A stretch of 64,000 nt of DNA from Roseiarcus sp963781895 (GCA_963781895.1 CAWAIM010000053.1:62001-126000), one strand, 5' to 3'. Counted from the stretch's first letter, positions 1 through 10,095 are shown. Translations and numbers: made by a program. Notes: generated by a model not told the origin, from the letters alone.

Positions 1-1
1 G

Positions 2-541
2 GTGCGTCGGTTCCTCGCTCCGGGCGGAGCGACGCAGACCAGCCATCTGCTGATGACTCTGACCTACGCGATCAAGGAGGGATTTGCGTACCAACGGCGC
101 GAGGAATCCGGCGTGCAATCGCCTCGGCGCACGCTTGATCTTCGCCGCGGAAGTTGCCGCGACTTCGCGGTCCTGATGATGGAGGCGGCGCGTGCGCTCG
201 GCATCGCCGCGCGCTTCGTCTCTGGCTACGTTTATGCGCCGAGCGAGGACGACGAAATTGTCCGGTTAGGCGGCGGAGCGACGCACGCTTGGTGCCAAAT
301 CTATCTGCCGGGCGCCGGCTGGGTCGAATTCGACCCGACCAACGGTCTCATCGGTGGAAAAGACCTTATCCGCGTCGCGGTCGCGCGTGACCCGGCGCAG
401 GCGACCCCGCTGGCGGGGACCTACTTCGGCAGCCTGGACGATGAAATGGGCATGGAAGTTTTGGTCGAAGTGACGCAACAAAAGCACGCGGGACGCGTTA
501 CTGCTGGCCGAACTCCTGCTAGCCTTGGGATTTCCGCATGA
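2..541 (+). CDS. Transglutaminase-like protein, C-terminal part (cut by window edge)
   Basis: The reading frame is open to the first base of the window, so the N-terminus lies outside and the apparent GTG start is not trusted. The transglutaminase-like cysteine-protease core is visible: the nucleophile in GSCRDFA (about residue 52), the His in ATHAW (about 95) and the Asp in FDPTNG. All three catalytic residues are present. The stop codon overlaps the ATG of the next gene (ATGA), so the two are translationally coupled. In proteobacteria such genes often sit beside alpha-E (DUF403) and ATP-grasp genes in a peptide-modifying cluster. That context would lie upstream, outside the window, and is inference. 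The substrate is unknown. Confidence 0.85.
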   Translation: MRRFLAPGGATQTSHLLMTLTYAIKEGFAYQRREESGVQSPRRTLDLRRGSCRDFAVLMMEAARALGIAARFVSGYVYAPSEDDEIVRLGGGATHAWCQIYLPGAGWVEFDPTNGLIGGKDLIRVAVARDPAQATPLAGTYFGSLDDEMGMEVLVEVTQQKHAGRVTAGRTPASLGISA

Positions 542-1353
542 TCATTCGCGCTGGTTATACGATTGCCTTCGAGTGCGCGGCCGCGACGCCGATGCTGTTG
601 CACCTCAATGTTCATCCGTCTCGTGCGTCGGACGTGTTGTCGCCAGACGTGGTGCGCACGACGCCGAACATCCCGACAAGCGCCTATCACGACCTGTTCG
701 GCAATCGGGTGACACGTGTCGAAGCGCCTCCGGGCTTGGTGACGTTTCACAACGATTTCACCATTCGCGACAGCGGCTCACCTGATGAAGCGCCGCTGGA
801 CGCCCCATTGACCCCGGTCGCGAAACTCCCGAGCGGCGTTCTCGTCTTTCTGGTGGCCAGCCGCTATTGCGACAGCGATAATCTCAGCGATTTCGCGTGG
901 TCGCAGTTCGCCGGGATCGGCGGCGGGCTGACGCTGGTGCAGGCGATCTGCCATTTCGTCCACAATCGCATCCGATTCGACTATGCGTTGGCGAACCCGC
1001 GACGCACCGCGTCCGACGGGTTGCGCGAGGGAGTCGGCGTCTGCCGCGACTTCGCCCACCTAGCTGTCGCGCTCTGCCGCTGCATGAACGTGCCGGCGCG
1101 CTATTGCACAGGTTACCTCGGCGACATCGGCGTGCCGCCGGACCCAGCCCCGATGGACTTTTCCGCCTGGTTCGAAGTCTTTCTCAACGGCGCCTGGTAC
1201 ACGTTCGACGCCCGGCACAATATTCCCCGGATCGGGCGAATTGTCATGGCCCGTGGCCGCGACGCCGCCGACGTCGCCATCTCGACCGCGTTCGGCCAGC
1301 CGCTCTTGCGGCGCTTCGAGGTGACGACCTACGAGCAGGCGCTGGCGGCTTGA
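538..1353 (+). CDS. Transglutaminase-like family protein, second tandem copy
   Basis: A 271-aa protein whose start overlaps the stop of the preceding transglutaminase-like gene. An N-terminal beta-rich region (residues about 1-90) is followed by the transglutaminase core, with the nucleophile Cys in GVCRDFAH (about residue 168) and an Asp in YTFDARHN. At the position of the catalytic His (HAW in the first gene) this protein reads FSAW, so a Ser replaces the His. The rest of the core is well kept. It may belong to a subgroup with a changed catalytic set or be a non-enzymatic partner of the upstream copy. Whether the subgroup carries this change generally cannot be judged here. It is cytoplasmic: no signal peptide is visible. 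Confidence 0.85.
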   Translation: MIIRAGYTIAFECAAATPMLLHLNVHPSRASDVLSPDVVRTTPNIPTSAYHDLFGNRVTRVEAPPGLVTFHNDFTIRDSGSPDEAPLDAPLTPVAKLPSGVLVFLVASRYCDSDNLSDFAWSQFAGIGGGLTLVQAICHFVHNRIRFDYALANPRRTASDGLREGVGVCRDFAHLAVALCRCMNVPARYCTGYLGDIGVPPDPAPMDFSAWFEVFLNGAWYTFDARHNIPRIGRIVMARGRDAADVAISTAFGQPLLRRFEVTTYEQALAA

Positions 1354-1643
1354 GCCCTGGCCGCGTTTCTCGCCTCATTACGCCGCCGTCGGCGACCACG
1401 GTCGCAATTGGGCTCGGACAAAACATGGGCTTGCGCACGCCTGACGCGGTTTGAATCTTCAAACCGCTTTTCGGCGCCATGCGCTCCTTTCGCGCAACCG
1501 GGGCGGATTACGGTCGCCTCTCGCACCGTCGCGGCCGGGACACCGGGGAATTTCAAATCCAATCCGCACATCGGGGACTTGCGTCGAAAGTGTGGCGCCT
1601 CTATGCAGGTCATGACCGGGACATTGGAGTTGGGGGTCAGGCA

Positions 1644-2279
1644 ATGGCGCCGTATCGGGCAGCCGTCATGGTTTCCGGTCTATTGTGCGCGGCGCTTGTG
1701 GGAAGCCCGTCGTCCGCAGCCGATCTCGGCGTCCAGACGCCTTCGTCTGCGGCCGATCTCAACGTCCAGACGTCGGACCTGACGGCTGCGCCCGCATATT
1801 TCACGCTGTTCCAGGAATTGCGGGTTGGCGCCTTTGCGCACAATCTGGTCCATAACGAGAACGCGCCGGTCGACCTGTCGTTCGAGACGATCTCGTCGAA
1901 CATCGGCGTCACCGGCTTTTCGAACCCCTTCGTCGCCTGGTTCCTGAATCCGCGCGTCAATTTCGGCGCCATGATCAATGTCGAGGGGAAGACGAGTTAC
2001 GCGTTTGGCGGATTCAACTGGCATGCGCCGATCTACGGGCCTGTGTTCTTCGAGGGCGAGTTCGGCGGCGAGGTGAACGACGGGGTGAGGGCGGTGACGC
2101 CGGACCGGGTCGATCTCGGTTGCGTCGCCACATTTCGCGAGTCGGGAGGCTTCGGCGTCGAGCTCTCGCCGAAGTTCGACGTCATTCTGAGCGTCGAACA
2201 CATTTCCCATGCCGGCCTGTGCGGCAAGCAGAACCCCGGCATCACCGATTTCGGCTTCAGGGTCGGCTACAAGTTCTGA
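1644..2279 (+). CDS. PagL-like lipid A deacylase (acyloxyacyl hydrolase family)
   Basis: The ATG at 1644 gives a 211-aa precursor with a clear signal peptide ending near SSAAD. The frame is open further upstream, but that part has no coding character. The mature N-terminus holds a short duplication (SSAADLGVQTP, then SSAADLNVQT). The C-terminal half reads like an eight-stranded outer-membrane barrel of the PagL family: VEHISHAGL carries the catalytic His and Ser, followed by NPGITDFGFRVGYKF with a terminal Phe for Bam-dependent insertion. PagL removes the 3-O-acyl chain of lipid A in the outer membrane, altering envelope properties and innate recognition. The acidic member of the triad is not securely identified. 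It stands alone between the transglutaminase genes and carB. Confidence 0.75.
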   Translation: MAPYRAAVMVSGLLCAALVGSPSSAADLGVQTPSSAADLNVQTSDLTAAPAYFTLFQELRVGAFAHNLVHNENAPVDLSFETISSNIGVTGFSNPFVAWFLNPRVNFGAMINVEGKTSYAFGGFNWHAPIYGPVFFEGEFGGEVNDGVRAVTPDRVDLGCVATFRESGGFGVELSPKFDVILSVEHISHAGLCGKQNPGITDFGFRVGYKF

Positions 2280-2539
2280 CGCTTCGAGGCCTAGGTTTCG
2301 ATCTGAGCCCGGCCCAAGCACTTCCCCCGAGCGCGAATTTCGTCTAACGAGGCGCCTGCGCAAGTTCGCCAAATGGCGGGTTGACGCGGAGAGACGGGCG
2401 GGGCTTCGCCATGGACGCCCGCCAATCCCGAGGACGCCTCGCGGTCCCGTCGCGGCCGCGGCGCGCCCTTTTTTTGTGTGTTTGAAGCTCGCCGCCGCCT
2501 TCGTTTCCGCAGGAGGCGCGCGCGAGCTCAAGGGAACTC

Positions 2540-5500
2540 ATGCCGAAGCGCACCGATATCTCGACCATTCTCATCATCGGCGCCGGGCCGATCATCATCG
2601 GCCAGGCCTGCGAGTTCGACTATTCGGGAACGCAGGCCTGCAAGACCTTGCGCGCGGAAGGGTATCGAATCGTCCTCATCAATTCCAATCCGGCGACCAT
2701 CATGACCGATCCCGATATGGCGGACCGGACCTACATCGAGCCGATCACCCCCGAGATCGTCGAGAGGATCATCGCCAAGGAGCGCTACGCGGCGCCGGGC
2801 GGTTTCGCCCTGCTGCCGACGATGGGCGGCCAGACCGGGCTCAATTGCGCCTTGTCGCTCAAAAAATTGGGCGTCCTCGACAAGTATGGCGTCGAGATGA
2901 TTGGCGCCACCGCCCACGCCATCGACAAGGCCGAGGACCGGAAATTGTTCCGCGAGGCGATGACCAGGATCGGCCTCTCGACCCCGCGCTCGCACCAGAT
3001 CAAGACGCTCGCCCAGGCCCTGACGGCACTCGAGGACATCGGACTACCCGCGATCATCCGCCCAAGCTTCACCATGGGCGGCACCGGCGGCGGCGTCGCC
3101 TACAACAGGGACGAGTTCATCGAGATTGTCGAGCGCGGCATCGACGCTTCGCCGACCGACGAAGTGCTGATCGAGGAGAGCGTGCTCGGCTGGAAGGAAT
3201 TCGAAATGGAAGTCGTCCGCGACAAGGCGGACAATTGCATCATCGTCTGCTCGATCGAGAACGTCGATCCGATGGGCGTCCATACCGGGGATTCGATCAC
3301 CATCGCGCCAGCGCTGACGCTCACCGACAAGGAGTTCCAGATCATGCGCGACGCCTCGATCGCGGTCCTACGCGAAATTGGCGTCGAGACGGGCGGGTCG
3401 AACGTGCAATTCGCCGTCAATCCGGCCGACGGGCGGATGATCGTCATCGAGATGAACCCGCGAGTGTCGCGCTCGTCCGCGCTCGCCTCGAAGGCGACCG
3501 GGTTTCCGATCGCCAAGGTCGCCGCCAAGCTCGCGGTCGGCTACACGCTCGACGAAATCGCCAACGACATCACCGGCGGCGCGACCCCGGCCTCGTTCGA
3601 GCCGACGATCGATTACATCGTCACCAAAATCCCGCGCTTCGCCTTCGAGAAGTTCCCCGGCGCCGAGCCGGTGCTGACGACCGCGATGAAGTCGGTGGGC
3701 GAGGCGATGGCGATCGGCCGCACCTTCGCCGAATCCTTGCAGAAGGCGCTGCGCTCGCTGGAGACCGGTCTCGACGGGCTCGACGAGATCGAAATCGACG
3801 GGCTTGGCAAGGGCGACGACCACAATGTGCTGCGCGCCGCGATCGGCACGCCGACGCCCGACCGCCTGCTGAAGGTCGCCCAGGCGATGCGCATGGGCCT
3901 AAGCGTCGAGGAAATCCACGAGGTTTCGAAGATCGACCCCTGGTTCTTGGAGCGTGTCGCCGAAATCGTGGCGTTGGAGGCGAAAGTGCGGGCCCATGGA
4001 TTGCCCGCCGACGCCGGCAATCTGCGCGCGCTGAAGGCGGCGGGCTTCTCGGACGTGCGTCTGGCCGGCCTGTCGGGCCTCGCCGAGCCCGATATCGCCG
4101 CTGCCCGCAAGAGGCTCGGCGTTGCGCCAGTCTTCAAGCGCATCGACACCTGCGCGGCGGAATTCGCCGCGCCGACGGCCTACATGTATTCGACTTACGA
4201 GGCGCCCTTTGCCAGCGTGGCGAGCTGCGAAGCGGACCCTTCGACACGCGACAAGATTGTCATTCTGGGCGGCGGCCCAAACCGGATCGGACAGGGCATC
4301 GAGTTCGACTATTGCTGCTGCCACGCCTGTTTCGCGCTGAGCGAGGCAGGCTACGAGACGATCATGATCAACTGCAACCCGGAGACGGTCTCGACCGATT
4401 ATGACACGTCGGACCGGCTGTATTTCGAGCCGCTGACCGCCGAAGACGTGCTCTCCATTCTCGACAAGGAGCGCGAGCGCGGGAACCTGAAGGGCGTCAT
4501 CGTGCAATTTGGCGGCCAGACGCCGCTGAAGCTCGCGCACACGATTGAACAGTCTGGCGCGCCGATCCTCGGCACCTCGGTCAATTCGATCGATCTCGCC
4601 GAGGACCGCGACCGCTTCAAGCGGCTGCTCGACAAGCTCGGCTTGAAGCAGCCCAAGAACGGCATCGCCTATTCGGTCGAGCAGGCGCGGCTGATCGCCG
4701 TCCGACCTGGGCCTGCCGCTGGTGGTGCGCCCTTCGTATGTGCTCGGCGGGCGGGCGATGGCGATCATCCATGACGAATCCGCGCTCGACGATTACCTGC
4801 TGGGCGTGCTGCCCGGGCTGGTGCCGTCCGACGTGAAGGCGCGCTATCCCAACGACAAGACTGGCCAGATCAATACGGTGTTGGGCAAGAACCCGCTGCT
4901 GTTCGATCGCTACCTTTCGGATGCGATCGAGATCGACGTCGACGCGCTGTGCGACGGCAAGACCGTCGTCGTGGCGGGAATCATGGAGCATATCGAGGAG
5001 GCCGGCATTCATTCCGGCGACAGCGCCTGCTCACTGCCGCCGCGCTCGCTGAGCCCGGAGACAATCTCCCGCCTCGAGGAGCAGACGCGCAGGCTCGCGC
5101 TCGCGCTGGACGTCGGCGGGCTGATGAACGTGCAATACGCCTTGAAGGACGGCGCGATCTATGTGCTGGAGGTCAACCCGCGCGCCTCGCGCACCGTGCC
5201 CTTCGTCGCCAAGGTGATCGGTGAGCCGATCGCCAAGATCGCCAGTCGCGTGATGGCGGGCGAATCTCTGGCTTCGTTCGATCTGAGCCTCGGCGCGCTC
5301 GACCATGTCGGGGTCAAGGAGGCGGTCTTTCCGTTCGCCCGCTTCCCTGGCGTCGACACGGTGCTCGGTCCGGAAATGCGCTCGACCGGCGAGGTGATGG
5401 GCATCGATCGTTCGTTCGAGGTCGCGTTCGCGAAGAGCCAGCTCGGCGCGGGATCGCGGCCGCCGAAATCGGGCACGGTGTTCGTCTCGGTCCGCGACGC

Positions 5501-5864
5501 CGACAAGGAGCGGATCGTCGAGCCGCTGCGCAAGCTGCAGGCCCTCGGCTTCAAGATCATCGCCACCGGCGGAACCCAGCGCTACCTGACCGCGCACGGG
5601 CTGAAGGCGGAGAAGGTCAACAAGGTGTCGGAAGGCCGTCCGCATGCCGCTGACGCGGTGCGCAACGGCGCCGTGCAGTTGATGTTCAACACGACCGAGG
5701 GCGCCACCTCGCTCTCCGATTCCAAACCGCTGCGACGGGCGGCCCTCTTGCAAAAGACGCCTTACTACACCACACTTTCAGGCGCCATCGCTGCGGCGGA
5801 AGGCATTCGCGCGGTCGTGGCTGGCGAACTCGAAGTCAGGGCGTTGCAGGACTATCTTGCGTGA
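2540..5864 (+). CDS. carB: Carbamoyl-phosphate synthase large subunit, split by a frameshift
   Basis: CarB makes carbamoyl phosphate from bicarbonate, ATP and glutamine-derived ammonia for arginine and pyrimidine synthesis. The first frame, from ATG 2540 (AGGGA upstream), runs through the first ATP-grasp half, the oligomerisation region and the start of the second half to about residue 720. At 4700-4703 the four bases gtcc stand where three are expected, and the next frame picks up exactly at DLGLPLVVRPSYVLGGR. It continues through the second ATP-grasp domain and the MGS-like allosteric domain to the stop at 5864. Removing one base gives a 1107-aa protein, the usual CarB length. The gene is normally needed for prototrophy, so a sequencing indel is at least as likely as a real mutation. 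carA is not in the window. Confidence 0.93.
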
Positions 5865-5912
5865 CGGCGCGAAAAGACGCCGCCGCGAGCGAAACTTCTT
5901 TACGGATGCAGA

Positions 5913-6386
5913 ATGGACAAAATGCCGATTACCGCCGCGGGCCACGCCGCCCTGGAGGCGGAGTTTAACCATCGTCAGAAGGTCGAGCGGCCGCGCATCG
6001 TCGCGGCGATCGCGGAGGCGCGATCACACGGCGACTTGTCGGAAAACGCTGAATATCACTCGGCGAAGGAAGCCCAGTCCCATAACGAAGGCCGCATCAT
6101 GGAACTTGAAGATCTGCTGCAGCGCGCCGAGGTGATCGACGTGACGAAGCTGACCGGAACGACGGTCAAGTTCGGCGCCACCGTGACGCTGATCGACGAG
6201 GATACCGAGAAGCAGAAGGTGTTCCAGATCGTCGGCGACACCGAGGCCGACGTGAAGTCGGGCAGGGTTTCGATTTCCTCGCCGACCGGTCGCGCCCTCA
6301 TCGGCAAGAAGGCGGGCGATAGCGTGGAAGTGACCACGCCCGGCGGCGGCAAGAGCTATGAAATCGTCAAGGTCGCATATATATAG
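5913..6386 (+). CDS. greA: Transcription elongation factor GreA
   Basis: A 157-aa protein of normal GreA length. It has an N-terminal antiparallel coiled coil (residues about 1-75) with the acidic tip motif ARSHGDLSENAEYHSAKE, which reaches into the RNA polymerase secondary channel and stimulates transcript cleavage in backtracked complexes. The C-terminal FKBP-like domain ends in ISSPTGRALIGKKAGD. It lies 48 bp downstream of carB on the same strand. The carB-greA order is common in alphaproteobacteria, so co-transcription is likely. Confidence 0.96.
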   Translation: MDKMPITAAGHAALEAEFNHRQKVERPRIVAAIAEARSHGDLSENAEYHSAKEAQSHNEGRIMELEDLLQRAEVIDVTKLTGTTVKFGATVTLIDEDTEKQKVFQIVGDTEADVKSGRVSISSPTGRALIGKKAGDSVEVTTPGGGKSYEIVKVAYI

Positions 6387-6405
6387 CGTGGCGGAAGGAC
6401 CCCTG

Positions 6406-6423
6406 GGCGCGCTCTGACGCGCC
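6406..6423 (+). terminator. Weak hairpin after greA
   Basis: Six-base arms GGCGCG and CGCGCC around a 6-nt loop, 20 bases past the greA stop. No U-tract follows (aataaagagg), so intrinsic termination is doubtful. Confidence 0.3.
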
Positions 6424-6440
6424 AATAAAGAGGTTAACTT

Positions 6441-6956
6441 ATGTCATCGCATGGTTTGACCCGTCGCGGCGCGCTTGCGGCCCTCGGCGCCTTCGCTCTT
6501 CCCTCCGCGATCGCCGTCCGAAGCGCGTTGGCGCAGGCGGGCGTCCGATTCCGCGATATTCGAGTCGACGTTTCGCCGTTGCGCGCCAGCGCCGGCGACC
6601 CGACCGCGGCCTGGGTGCAGGATGCGTTGCCGGGGCAGCTCGCCCAGGCCTTGGGGCCTTACTTGTCTCCGGGCGACCGCAATGGCGCGACCTTGGTGGC
6701 GCGGATTGATTATATTTACCTTGGGCCGAATTCCGGCGGAACTGGTCCGGGCGGCGCGTCGCAGGATACGATCAAGGGCGTTCTGATCGTCAGGGGACCG
6801 CGGGGCGGGATCGCCGCCGTCACGCCCCTGCGGGCGATCACCTTCTATTATCCGAACCCCTTCGATGTGCCTCTGAGAGAACAATCCAATCGCGACCGAG
6901 TGGCGGCGCTTACGCAGGCGTTTGCAGGCTGGGCGCCAAGACAGCTCGGCCTCTAG
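6441..6956 (+). CDS. Conserved hypothetical exported protein with Tat-like signal
   Basis: A 171-aa protein starting at ATG 6441. The N-terminus reads LTRRGALAALGAFALP, a twin-arginine-like motif plus hydrophobic stretch, with cleavage probably near ALAQA. The mature part (about residues 33-171) has a DVSPLRA-containing segment, an LVARIDYIYLG strand and an ITFYYPNPFDVPLREQS motif. It has no recognised catalytic signature. Its look matches small periplasmic proteins conserved in Hyphomicrobiales, but no function can be assigned. It is probably expressed independently of greA, from which it is separated by a weak hairpin. Confidence 0.7.
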   Translation: MSSHGLTRRGALAALGAFALPSAIAVRSALAQAGVRFRDIRVDVSPLRASAGDPTAAWVQDALPGQLAQALGPYLSPGDRNGATLVARIDYIYLGPNSGGTGPGGASQDTIKGVLIVRGPRGGIAAVTPLRAITFYYPNPFDVPLREQSNRDRVAALTQAFAGWAPRQLGL

Positions 6957-7049
6957 GACGGCGCCGGCCAGTTCTGGAAGAAGCCTGTTCGCAAGCGCGC
7001 GGTCCAAAAGACAATTGCGTCCGTGGCGGCCTTGCTATAGCCGACGGCC

Positions 7050-7877
7050 ATGGTCGGAGCGGGCACGGATAAGTCGAAACCGCCGCTCGGGGGCGGTCCC
7101 GCAGTTATTCTGGTACGGCCGCAACTGGCCGTGAATATCGGAATGTGCGCCCGGGCGATGGCGAATTTCGGCCTGGGGGACCTGCGCCTCGTCAATCCCC
7201 GCGAGGGGTGGCCTCGCAGCGATGAATATCGCGACGTCGCCTACTCGGCGGCGGCGGGAGCGACGGAACTGCTCGATCGCGCGCTTGTGTTTTCGAGCGT
7301 CGAGGAAGCCGTCGGGGATCTGAACTTCGTGTTCGCCGCGACTGCGCGCGAGCGCGGCCAGATGAAGGCGGTAGTGAGCCCGAGCGTCGCCATGGGCGCG
7401 ACCGTCGGCGCGGCGGACGAAAAGCGCGGAATCCTGTTCGGGCCCGAGCGCACCGGCCTCGACAACGACGAAGTCGCGATCGCGGACGCGATCATCACCT
7501 TTCCGTCAAATCCCGCGTACGCCTCGCTCAATCTGGCGCAGGCGGTCTTGTTGTGCGGCTACGAGTGGTTCAAGGCCGCGCATGGGGATCAGCCTCCCCC
7601 GTCGACCATACCCCGCGCGGTCTCGCCGCCCGCACAGCGCGAGATGCTGCTGGCCTTCTTCGACTATCTCGAGGCCAAGCTCGACGCGAACGGATTTTTC
7701 CGGCCGGCGACCAAGAAGCCGGGCATGCGGCGCAATCTGCGTAACATTTTCCATCGGATGGAGCTGACGCAGCAGGACGTGCGCACGCTGTGGGGGGCGG
7801 TCGTGCGCCTGGTCGAGGGGCCACGCGTCGAGGTCAAGACGCGCAAGCGCATTCGTCAGAAAACGTCGACCGACTAA
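7050..7877 (+). CDS. trmJ: tRNA (cytidine/uridine-2'-O-)-methyltransferase TrmJ
   Basis: A 275-aa SPOUT-family protein. The three family motifs are in order: VNIGMCARAMANFGL with the conserved N and R (about residues 29-43), GILFGPERTGLDNDEV (about 128-143) and NPAYASLNLAQAVLL (about 153-167). The last two form the SAM-binding trefoil knot. TrmJ methylates the 2'-O of nucleotide 32 in the tRNA anticodon loop. The C-terminal extension (about 175-275), with basic segments such as TRKRIRQK, is typical of TrmJ and is thought to bind tRNA. A convergent His-rich gene follows, with a hairpin between them. Confidence 0.92.
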   Translation: MVGAGTDKSKPPLGGGPAVILVRPQLAVNIGMCARAMANFGLGDLRLVNPREGWPRSDEYRDVAYSAAAGATELLDRALVFSSVEEAVGDLNFVFAATARERGQMKAVVSPSVAMGATVGAADEKRGILFGPERTGLDNDEVAIADAIITFPSNPAYASLNLAQAVLLCGYEWFKAAHGDQPPPSTIPRAVSPPAQREMLLAFFDYLEAKLDANGFFRPATKKPGMRRNLRNIFHRMELTQQDVRTLWGAVVRLVEGPRVEVKTRKRIRQKTSTD

Positions 7878-7914
7878 TCGCCGCCCAGGTCTCCGACGCC
7901 GGAGGGCAGGCAAA

Positions 7915-7948
7915 GGCTCTCCGAACAGGCTGCGCCGCCCGGAGAGCC
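7915..7948. terminator. Hairpin between convergent trmJ and His-rich gene
   Basis: Perfect 9-bp arms, GGCTCTCCG and CGGAGAGCC, with a 16-nt loop, placed between two converging genes. No U-tract is seen. It may act as a bidirectional terminator or mRNA-stabilising stem. Confidence 0.45.
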
Positions 7949-7993
7949 GATCGCGCCGCAAAAACCGGGGCGCGCTAACAGCCGCGGTCGCAG

Positions 7994-8218
7994 TTACTGC
8001 TTCGGCGCAGCTTCCGGCGCCGGGGCGGCCGTGCCGTGATGCCTGTGGTGGTGATGGTGATAGTGATGATGGTGGTAGTGGTGGTGATGATGGTGGTGAT
8101 GGTGATGGTGCATTTCGTGAGACATCGGAGCGGCCGCCGGCGGGGCGGCCTCTTGAGCGATGGCGACTCCACCGAGCGCGATCGTGAGCGCGGCGGCGGC
8201 AAGGAGGGTCTTGATCAT
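7994..8218 (-). CDS. Small secreted histidine-rich protein
   Basis: The internal ATG at 8218 gives a 74-aa precursor with a textbook signal peptide (MIKTLLAAAALTIALGG, cleavage near AIAQ). A longer frame upstream would put a polar leader before it and is rejected. The mature peptide is a short Ala/Pro linker followed by about 27 His with a few Tyr and Arg residues (about residues 34-64), then an Ala/Pro-rich tail. Such His runs bind Ni, Zn, Cu or Co, so periplasmic metal buffering is the likely role. No metal transporter is adjacent. The His run is low-complexity DNA, so its exact length could be a sequencing artefact. Confidence 0.7.
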   Translation of the reverse strand: MIKTLLAAAALTIALGGVAIAQEAAPPAAAPMSHEMHHHHHHHHHHHYHHHHYHHHHHRHHGTAAPAPEAAPKQ

Positions 8219-8482
8219 GGGAAAGCGATCCTGTTGTTGAGAGGGCTCGAGAGGGTCCTCGGCCCGCACAGTGCCCCCGGTCGCCTGAACTCAACGTGAA
8301 CCAGGACGCCGGACGCGGCGCGGCGGCGGCAGAAAATGCGGTCCGGCGGGCGAGGCGGGAATCTGCGTTTCCCGAACATCCGCATTACCAACCCTGACTC
8401 CAATGCCTATGGTCTGCGATGAAAGCCCGCGCATGCGATAGGATCGGAAACGCGAATCGGGTCGCGAAAGGGCGTTCACGCG

Positions 8483-9370
8483 ATGGCGGTGAAAAGCATG
8501 ACGGGTTTCGCCCGCGCCGCCGGGAGCGGCGGCGGGTGGCGCTGGGGGTTCGAAATCAAGAGCGTCAACGCCAAGGGCCTTGACCTCAGGTTGCGAATGC
8601 CGGCGCCGTTCGATCGGGCGGAAGTCGAGGCGCGCGCCCGGCTCGCCAAGGCGCTCGCGCGCGGCGCCTGCTTCGCCACTTTGACCGCGCAGCGCGAGGG
8701 CGCGGCGAGCGAGGCGCGGATCGACCAGGCGGCGCTTGAAGCGATCGCCGCCGTGGCGCGCGCGGCGGCCGAGAGGACGGGCCTCGCGCCCCCGACCATG
8801 GACGGGCTCCTCGCCTTGCGCGGCGTCGTCGAGGTGGCCGAGGCCTCGGATGACGAGGCGACGGTGAATTCGGCCTGCGCCGGCGCGCTCGCCAGCCTGG
8901 ACGAGGCGCTCGCCGCGCTCGGGGCGATGCGCCGATCCGAGGGCGAGGCGCTCGCCGTCGTGCTGCGGGAGAGGCTCGACGCCATCGCCGCGCTCACGAG
9001 CGCGGCCGACGCCAATCCGGCCCGCCGTCCGGAGGCGGTGCGGGCGCGTCTGGCGCAAAGCGTCGCCACGCTGATGGAATCCTCGCGCGGGTTCGACGAG
9101 AACCGCCTGCATCAGGAGGCGATCCTGCTCGCCGCCAAGGCCGACATTCGCGAGGAGCTCGACCGGCTTGCGACCCATGTCGCCGCCGCGCGGGCGCTGC
9201 TCGACGAGGGCGGGGCGATCGGCCGGCGGCTCGATTTCCTCGCCCAGGAGCTGGGGCGGGAGGCCAATACGCTGTGCGCCAAGGCCAATGACGTCACGCT
9301 GACCGCGCAGGGACTTGAACTGAGAGCGCAAATCGAGCAATTCCGCGAGCAGGTCCAGAACATCGAGTGA
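8483..9370 (+). CDS. yicC: YicC/YloC family endoribonuclease
   Basis: A 295-aa protein beginning with the hallmark KSMTGFARA and the conserved WGFEIKSVNAKGLDLRLRMP. The C-terminal domain (DUF1732) ends with GREANTLCAKANDVTLTAQGLELRAQIEQFREQVQNIE, written here to show family fit in parts: GREANT, KANDVTLT and IEQFREQVQN are the diagnostic blocks. YicC proteins are endoribonucleases involved in small-RNA and mRNA turnover. gmk starts 7 bp after its stop, the usual yicC-gmk operon. Confidence 0.93.
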   Translation: MAVKSMTGFARAAGSGGGWRWGFEIKSVNAKGLDLRLRMPAPFDRAEVEARARLAKALARGACFATLTAQREGAASEARIDQAALEAIAAVARAAAERTGLAPPTMDGLLALRGVVEVAEASDDEATVNSACAGALASLDEALAALGAMRRSEGEALAVVLRERLDAIAALTSAADANPARRPEAVRARLAQSVATLMESSRGFDENRLHQEAILLAAKADIREELDRLATHVAAARALLDEGGAIGRRLDFLAQELGREANTLCAKANDVTLTAQGLELRAQIEQFREQVQNIE

Positions 9371-9377
9371 GTTCTGA

Positions 9378-10013
9378 ATGATGGCGGCGAGCCGGCGCGG
9401 AATGATCCTGATCCTGTCCTCGCCGTCGGGCGCCGGCAAGACGACGCTGACCCGGATGCTGATGCAGGACAAGGCGCTCGATCTCACGCTCTCGGTGTCG
9501 GTGACCACCCGCCCGCGCCGCTCGTCCGAGGTCGACGGCATCCACTACCGCTTCATCGACCGGCGCGAATTCGAACGCATGAACAAGGGCGGCGATCTGC
9601 TCGAATCGGCGGAAGTGCACGGCAACTTCTATGGCACCCCGCGCGAGCCGGTCGAGAGGGTGCTGGCGCAGGGGCGCGACATGCTGTTCGACGTCGACTG
9701 GCAGGGCGCGCGGCAGATGCGCGAACGGCTCGGCGACGACGTCGTCAGCGTTTTCGTGCTGCCGCCGTCGATGCGCGAATTGCGCGCCCGGCTCGAGCGG
9801 CGGGCCGAGGATTCGCCGACCTCGATCGGCGCCCGTCTCGACAACGCGAGAAAGGAGATCGAGCGCTGGCGCAACTACCAGTATGTCATCGTCAACGACG
9901 ATCTGCAGCGCGGCTATCGCGACGTGGTGGCGATCGTCACCGCCGAGCGGCTGCGCTGCGCGCGGGTCGAGGCGGGCATCGAGCGGTTCGTCGCCGGTCT
10001 GACGCGGGAGTGA
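9378..10013 (+). CDS. gmk: Guanylate kinase
   Basis: A 211-aa protein of normal length. The P-loop SSPSGAGKTTL (about residues 14-24), the GMP-binding motifs SVTTRPRRSSEVDGIHY and GNFYGTPREPV, and the DVDWQGARQMR segment are all present. The enzyme phosphorylates GMP to GDP with ATP and is essential for guanine nucleotide supply. It is translated from the same message as yicC. A first Met two codons upstream of another Met leaves a two-residue start ambiguity. Confidence 0.96.
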   Translation: MMAASRRGMILILSSPSGAGKTTLTRMLMQDKALDLTLSVSVTTRPRRSSEVDGIHYRFIDRREFERMNKGGDLLESAEVHGNFYGTPREPVERVLAQGRDMLFDVDWQGARQMRERLGDDVVSVFVLPPSMRELRARLERRAEDSPTSIGARLDNARKEIERWRNYQYVIVNDDLQRGYRDVVAIVTAERLRCARVEAGIERFVAGLTRE

Positions 10014-10095
10014 GGGGCGAACCCCGTTTACCGCCGTTTTTCCCGGCCGCCCCAGTCTTTTCAAATGGTTAGACCGACGTTTACCGCGTAATTGC

